Of a stretch of 64,000 nt of DNA, positions 60,801-64,000 are shown in pieces. A model generated the notes under the pieces. The model was not told the DNA's origin. It did no database searches and saw only the letters and a program-made list of their open reading frames with translations. The position numbers were made by a program, and so were the translations under genes. Numbering within the stretch: the first letter of the stretch is position 1; the number at the start of each line of letters is the position of its first letter. Source of the stretch: Arthrobacter sp. 9V (GTDB taxonomy: Bacteria > Actinomycetota > Actinomycetes > Actinomycetales > Micrococcaceae); assembly GCF_902506065.1 (NCBI RefSeq), contig NZ_LR732912.1, positions 4,762,396 through 4,826,395 of the forward strand. The letters run 5' to 3'.

Positions 60801-62194
60801 TAGGCGCTGTCCGGTTCCGTAGCCAGCTTGCGGTAGATCTTGTAGATGTCCGCCCCCTCTACTTGCTGCCACTTGAGCAGGGCGCCGGCGTTGGAGACGC
60901 TGCCGGCCACCAGGCCTTGCGGCTTGGCAGGAACGTTCGACGGCGGCGTGACCTCCTGGATACGCGAAGCCAGCGGAACGCTGAGCTGCTTCATGCCTCC
61001 GGCCAGCAGGCGGGCAATCTGGATGGCACCGTATTCCTGGAAGTGGGTGTCATCAACGGTGCCGTCCGGTCGACCCGGGTACACGCCGGCGTCGACGTGG
61101 AGGAAGACCGACTTGGTTTCTTCCGGACCGATTTGGTCGTAATAGCCACGGCTCAGGGCGGACAGATCCACCAGGGCCACGTTCTCTTCCGCGGCGAGTT
61201 CCTTCATCTTGTCCACGTATTCGGGGAAGCTGACGCGGAACTTGCCGGTGGCGGCGTCGAAGTCCCGGCGTCCCACCGGGGTCACCAGGATGGGAGTGGC
61301 ACCGCGCTGGCGGGCACCGTGGACGTAAGTCCGGAGGTACTCCTTGTAGTCGGCGGGGGACGCGTAGCGGTCATCGACGCCGATGGTTGCGTCGTTGTGG
61401 CCGAACTGGACCATGAGGTAATCGCCGGGGTTGATCACGCGGAGGATCTCGTCAAGGCGCCCTTGGCTGATGAAGTTCTTGGAACTGCGGCCGCCGATTG
61501 CGTGGTTGTAGACGGGAACTTTGTCGTCCAGGTAACGGTCGATCATCTGGCCCCAACCCGCCTGCGGAGCGTAGCCGGGGTCGTAAGTCTGGACGGTGGA
61601 GTCGCCTGCCAGGTAGACGCCAGGGTCCGTTGTTGCGGTGCGGGGAGCACGGGCTGCGATGACCAGTGAGTTGATTTTGGCGGCGGTGCCGGTGATGTCC
61701 AGGTTGAGCTGGCCATCAACCAAGGAGATGGGGAACTCCATCTCGAGGAACTGGCCGGCCGGCTTGTCGGTGGGCTGGACCTTGGCCATCTTCTCGGCCG
61801 TGATGGCGATGTTCGTGGCTTCCGTTGTGTCTCCCGCAATGAGCTTTACCGTGTAGTCGCCATTAGGGAGGTCTACTTGGAAGGAGCTGCCCTGGGCTTG
61901 GATGAAGTCGCTGCGGAGGGCGTCCGCGGTGCCCCTGTCAGTGCCGGAGGTGACGGCGGTGTCCGTGAAACCGAACTTTGTGGCGGCGGTATAGGCGCTG
62001 GCTGCGGTCACTTGCGTGTAGCCGTCGGCTACAGCGCCAGGTCCGAAATCGAACTTGAAGCCGCTTCCGGTTGGGGGAAGTGACGTCTCGGCGTGGGCTG
62101 CAGGAAGCCCGGTTAAGGCCAGGGCAGCCGAGGCGACGGCTGCAGTCAGGGCTGTAGCGCCCGTTCTGAGCGCGCTTTGAGGTGGGTGCTTCAC
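57833..62194 (-). CDS. Secreted rhamnogalacturonan acetylesterase - PL11 rhamnogalacturonan lyase fusion
   Basis: A 1453-residue exported enzyme. There is a signal peptide (1-35, ends AAHA), a malectin/CBM-like domain (about 45-180) and an SGNH esterase (about 195-420: LAGDSTVQTYD, GGRSSKNF, QFGHNDAT, DDTHFQEYG). An FN3, a second malectin-like domain and two more FN3 follow. The PL11 lyase spans about 860 to the end (RQMEKLDRAPVAIPT, GWRMLGLDEDKIGFDVFRDGKK, then DLDGDGRYE and DFDGDGKAE calcium loops). It would de-acetylate and cut pectin rhamnogalacturonan I. GTG 62194 is used: AAAGGAG lies 6 nt before it, while ATG 62200 abuts that site. Confidence 0.92.
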   Translation of the reverse strand: MKHPPQSALRTGATALTAAVASAALALTGLPAAHAETSLPPTGSGFKFDFGPGAVADGYTQVTAASAYTAATKFGFTDTAVTSGTDRGTADALRSDFIQAQGSSFQVDLPNGDYTVKLIAGDTTEATNIAITAEKMAKVQPTDKPAGQFLEMEFPISLVDGQLNLDITGTAAKINSLVIAARAPRTATTDPGVYLAGDSTVQTYDPGYAPQAGWGQMIDRYLDDKVPVYNHAIGGRSSKNFISQGRLDEILRVINPGDYLMVQFGHNDATIGVDDRYASPADYKEYLRTYVHGARQRGATPILVTPVGRRDFDAATGKFRVSFPEYVDKMKELAAEENVALVDLSALSRGYYDQIGPEETKSVFLHVDAGVYPGRPDGTVDDTHFQEYGAIQIARLLAGGMKQLSVPLASRIQEVTPPSNVPAKPQGLVAGSVSNAGALLKWQQVEGADIYKIYRKLATEPDSAYKLATTSTIPTTNLNGLAEGTAYNVRVAAMNAKGLSEYSDALALTTKQATYKFDFGPIGAPVEAGYTEVNRTMAYAAERGYGFKDTTVLSDRDRGATTTNLLRDFVLSGASFEFQLDVPNGTYALKTYHSDWIGSTRTDIAVEGKGFGTVTSGKAASATKVINEVLVTDGQLNLSISGSGQRLNGLEVTPLLVGPSNLKTTSVDAAAQPPVVGLSWDVVGDAASYRVFRQAPFETSAQLIAENVTEPAYSDTTAAAGLPYKYYVTAVDRTGLESVPSNTLDVPLIDPSTPAPAAPEKLKTKKVEKTSVSLQWGEVKGSTAYLVYRSTAPDGAFTYVGKTDDKKFTDTTVLTTIKYYYQVTALNAGGESAPSETVGTEDVVVLDRQMEKLDRAPVAIPTAEGIRIGWRMLGLDEDKIGFDVFRDGKKITSSPITNSTSYLDTTGTATSKYVIKVAGGGNSGEKETKEFSPLAQDYLAIKLDKPADDYTKDGQPYSYSAGDATVADLDGDGRYEIIQMWSPSNAKDNSQAGYTGTVYVDAYTMEGTKLWRINLGPNIRAGAHYTQVLAYDFDGDGKAEVAMKTADGTRDAAGTVIGNANADYRNSSGYVLTGPEFLTVFHGQTGTIMDTVAYDPPRGDVGAWGDTYGNRVDRFLGAVAYLDGEHPSMMFSRGYYTRAVLATYDLVDGKIVKRWVFDSNVSGDQYRSMGNHNLSVADVDADGKDEFIFGSMTIDDNGQPLYTTGLGHGDAIHTSDLDPSRPGLETFAVHEDMASSGNLGATFRDSSTGEVLWSIPAARDTGRGAAGDIDPRYLGAEAWAVGGDAAWNSPVGELRSAKGELLSTKIPAANFLAWWDGDLLREIVDHDWDVAANSGTPSISKWNWNTQSSDRLLTASGALSNNGTKGNPAIQADLLGDWREEIAWRSADSTELRIYTTTSGTDVRLRTLMHDPVYRLSVARENIAYNQPPHPGFYIGVGMDAPSMPNIAYTGAK

Positions 62195-62332
62195 GAACAT
62201 CTCCTTTGATGGTGCGTGGGGTGGGTACCAACCACACGGTCTAAATTTGTATCGTTTCATCAGCCGGGAGAGGGATCCAGAAGGGTTTTTGGCTCAATGG
62301 ATTGCCGTCGGGGGGAGTGTGAGTGGAGCGGC

Positions 62333-62347
62333 TGGAAAACGCTTCCC
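62333..62347. promoter_or_regulatory. LacI-family-like operator upstream of the pectin enzyme
   Basis: TGGAAAACGCTTCCC has the GGAA-N2-CG centre of LacI/CcpA-type sites with imperfect symmetry. It lies 139 nt upstream of the GTG at 62194 in the 297-nt divergent gap, and would suit control by sugar. Confidence 0.4.
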
Positions 62348-62467
62348 GGTGGGACATGTCTACCAGTCTTCGAAAACGCGAGTCAAGGATTTGACGGGAG
62401 AATTTGTTGTTTTGTGTTCACAGTCGTGAAGTATGACAACTTCACTTCAGGGTGAATTTGCTGCATA

Positions 62468-62486
62468 AATGAGAATCAATATCATT
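62468..62486. promoter_or_regulatory. Zur/Fur-type box before the AztD-like gene
   Basis: AATGAGAATCAATATCATT is a 19-bp dyad with 7 of 9 paired positions, the layout of Fur-superfamily boxes. Being 6 nt before the ATG of a putative zinc-binding lipoprotein, a Zur site is most likely; repression would be direct. Confidence 0.65.
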
Positions 62487-62491
62487 AAGGA

Positions 62492-63805
62492 ATGCCTCAT
62501 TCACTCACCCTCATGTCCCCCGTCCTCACCACTCGCAAGCGCGGGTTCCGCGCCCGACCGATAGCCGCCGTCGGGCTCTCTGCTCTGTTATTGACTTCCT
62601 GCGCAGCGCCCGGCGGCTCTGCCGGAAATGCCGCGGAGGCGCCGGCCTCGGCATCGCCAAAACCCAGTGCCCAAGAAGCGGGTGCCCGTACGCCCCGCCT
62701 CGTTTACACCCATGACGCCGGGATCGGGGTTCTGGATGCCGCCACGCTTGAGAGCGTTGGAAGTGTGGAAATGTCCGGTTTTAGCCGTCTGAACCCGGCG
62801 GGGGACGGTCGGCATGTCTTCGTGTCCACGGGAGATGCCTTCCGCCTCTTTGACGCCGGAGCTTGGACCGAGCCGCACGGTGATCACGGCCACCACTACA
62901 CCTCCGAGCCCGAGCTGACAGCTTTGGCGTTTCCTGCTGATAAGGCCGGTCACGTAGTGCTTCACGCAGACAAGACCGTGCTGTTCAACGACGGTTCGGG
63001 CAAGGTGGAGAGCTTTGCAACCTCGGCTCTGGGTCCAGCGGTGGACGACGGAAAGCTGCCGGAAACAGACACTTATGTGACGCCGGAAGCGCATCACGGA
63101 GTGGCTGTGGGGCTTGAAGATGGAAAGCTGCTGGTGACCCTCGGCAATGACGAAAGGCGCTCGGGAATCGCAGTCCTTTCCGAAGGCAAGGGCCAGGATC
63201 GCAAGGAAGTGTTGCGCAACGAGGAATGCCCGGGGGTGCATGGCGAGGCTGTTGCCGCGCACGAGGCCGTGGCGGTCGGATGCGAAGACGGAATGCTGAT
63301 CTACAAGGACGGCGCCATTACCAAGGTGCCCAGCCCGGATGCGTATGGCCGGATGGGCAATCAGGCGGGCTCTGAAGAGTCGCCCGTGATTTTGGCCGAC
63401 TACAAGGTGGACAAGGCCGCTGAGCTTGAGCGGCCTACCCGGATCTCGCTCGTGAACACTGAGACGGCCACGTTAAAGCTGGTGGACATCGGCGCCAGCT
63501 ACTCCTTCCGGTCGTTGGGGCGCGGGCCTTCAGGTGAGGCGCTGGTGCTCGGCACCGATGGCGGACTTCGCGTAATTGATCCGATCTCCGGTGCGATCAC
63601 CTCCACCATTCCTGTGGTGGGTGCATGGGAAGAATCCCTCACTTGGCAGGACCCGCGGCCCACGCTCTTCGTTCAAGGCTCGACGGCGTTTGTCACCGAA
63701 CCTGCCACCAGCACCATTCACGCGGTGGACTTGAAAGCGGGCAAAGTGAAGAAGTCCGCTCAGCTGGAGCATGTGCCGAACGAACTGACCGGCGTCGCGG
63801 GCTAG
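62492..63805 (+). CDS. Zinc-binding lipoprotein, AztD metallochaperone-like
   Basis: A 437-residue lipoprotein (hydrophobic signal around 24-36, lipobox LLTSC near 36), then a Ala/Ser/Pro linker and a beta-propeller-like body. The His-rich loop EPHGDHGHHYTSEPEL (about 128-143) and a further EAHHG suit metal binding. The layout matches AztD, the periplasmic zinc chaperone of AztABC importers; those genes would lie beyond the window if present. A Zur-like box overlaps the promoter. ATG 62492 has AAGGA almost adjacent; ATG 62513 is an alternative. Confidence 0.75.
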   Translation: MPHSLTLMSPVLTTRKRGFRARPIAAVGLSALLLTSCAAPGGSAGNAAEAPASASPKPSAQEAGARTPRLVYTHDAGIGVLDAATLESVGSVEMSGFSRLNPAGDGRHVFVSTGDAFRLFDAGAWTEPHGDHGHHYTSEPELTALAFPADKAGHVVLHADKTVLFNDGSGKVESFATSALGPAVDDGKLPETDTYVTPEAHHGVAVGLEDGKLLVTLGNDERRSGIAVLSEGKGQDRKEVLRNEECPGVHGEAVAAHEAVAVGCEDGMLIYKDGAITKVPSPDAYGRMGNQAGSEESPVILADYKVDKAAELERPTRISLVNTETATLKLVDIGASYSFRSLGRGPSGEALVLGTDGGLRVIDPISGAITSTIPVVGAWEESLTWQDPRPTLFVQGSTAFVTEPATSTIHAVDLKAGKVKKSAQLEHVPNELTGVAG

Positions 63806-63838
63806 AACGTTCTCTCACATCCCGCGCCCTTAAAGCCG

Positions 63839-63877
63839 GACGCTCTATCACTTTCCTCAAGAGAGTGATAGAGCGTC
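63839..63877 (+). terminator. Long hairpin after the AztD-like gene
   Basis: A perfect 14-bp stem GACGCTCTATCACT (63839-63852) with AGTGATAGAGCGTC (63864-63877) and an 11-nt loop. No T-run follows, so Rho-independent termination is not certain. Confidence 0.55.
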
Positions 63878-63899
63878 AGGCTGAAGGGCTAGTCATCTG

Positions 63900-64000
63900 A
63901 TGGGCGTGCCCGGCGCTTCCGCAGTTGCCCCGGTAGTGGCAACCCTTGAACTGGTGGGCGGCATTGCGCTGATCATCGGCTTCCTGACCCGCGTTTTCGC
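63900..64000 (+). CDS. DoxX-like membrane protein, partial at window edge
   Basis: The frame encodes APVVATLELVGGIALIIGFL plus TRVFA, the second-helix motif of DoxX/SURF4-like proteins. The family normally has a first helix of about 40 residues before this; here a stop codon (63882-63884) lies just upstream, leaving room for only about 15 residues. So the gene may be N-terminally truncated. The 3' part is beyond the window. Confidence 0.45.
   Translation, partial: MGVPGASAVAPVVATLELVGGIALIIGFLTRVF

Overview
The window looks like a piece of a high-GC Gram-positive chromosome of the Arthrobacter/Paenarthrobacter group (Micrococcales). This rests on the general gene set: the rpsF-ssb-rpsR-rplI operon followed some 15 kb later by dnaB, an Lsr2-type protein, an MHS-family transporter and many GTG/TTG starts. 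I see no transposase, integrase, CRISPR array or rRNA. One tRNA-Leu(GAG) is present.

Layout. 1-4.2 kb: end of an amino-acid permease, small membrane proteins, tRNA-Leu, then rpsF-ssb-rpsR-rplI. 4.2-19.3 kb: mostly metabolic and hypothetical genes (PhzF isomerase, an ABC pair, a mini-Lsr2, an acyltransferase, a lipid kinase, an HMG-CoA-lyase/CoA-transferase operon, hydrolases, an FMN reductase, and two membrane-anchored proteins with an L7/L12-like C-terminus). 19.3-21.3 kb: a cluster of DnaA boxes directly upstream of dnaB (TTG start). 22.0-30.2 kb: a divergent sugar/polyol catabolic locus. One arm is isomerase, SDR dehydrogenase, DhaKL-type kinase and RpiB-type isomerase. The other is an MHS transporter, a split transketolase and a GntR regulator. 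Copies of one palindrome, ACTGT-N2-ACAGT, lie in the divergent promoter and before the regulator. The best guess is C4 polyol/erythrulose breakdown to erythrose 4-phosphate.

30.5-55.6 kb: a large exopolysaccharide locus. It has a WbaP-type initiating transferase, a Wzz/tyrosine-kinase fusion, five glycosyltransferases, a Wzx flippase, a Wzy polymerase, a WcaF-type acetyltransferase, GDP-fucose genes (gmd, fcl) and ugd, framed by three LuxR-type regulators. Unusual members are an HprK-like/PqqD fusion kinase next to a signal-peptide-bearing Big_1 protein, a glycosyltransferase with a C-terminal PqqD domain, and an NTP_transf_5 protein. These domains normally accompany peptide modification, so the locus may carry an undescribed kinase/PqqD system coupled to polysaccharide synthesis. 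Two genes are broken: wzy has an in-frame TAG, and the GT4-PqqD gene has a one-base frame shift. The two divergent operons in the middle start from two inverted copies of the same ~160-nt leader. Each leader has a short ORF (MDTxTRAxACSA...) whose frame is preserved.

55.8-64 kb: a double-hotdog thioesterase, a stand-alone PEP-utiliser phosphohistidine domain with a partner gene, a 1453-residue secreted pectin enzyme (rhamnogalacturonan acetylesterase plus PL11 lyase), a zinc-regulated AztD-like lipoprotein behind a Zur/Fur-like box, and the start of a DoxX-like gene cut by the window edge.

All assignments come from reading the sequence and translated proteins by eye; no database search was run.
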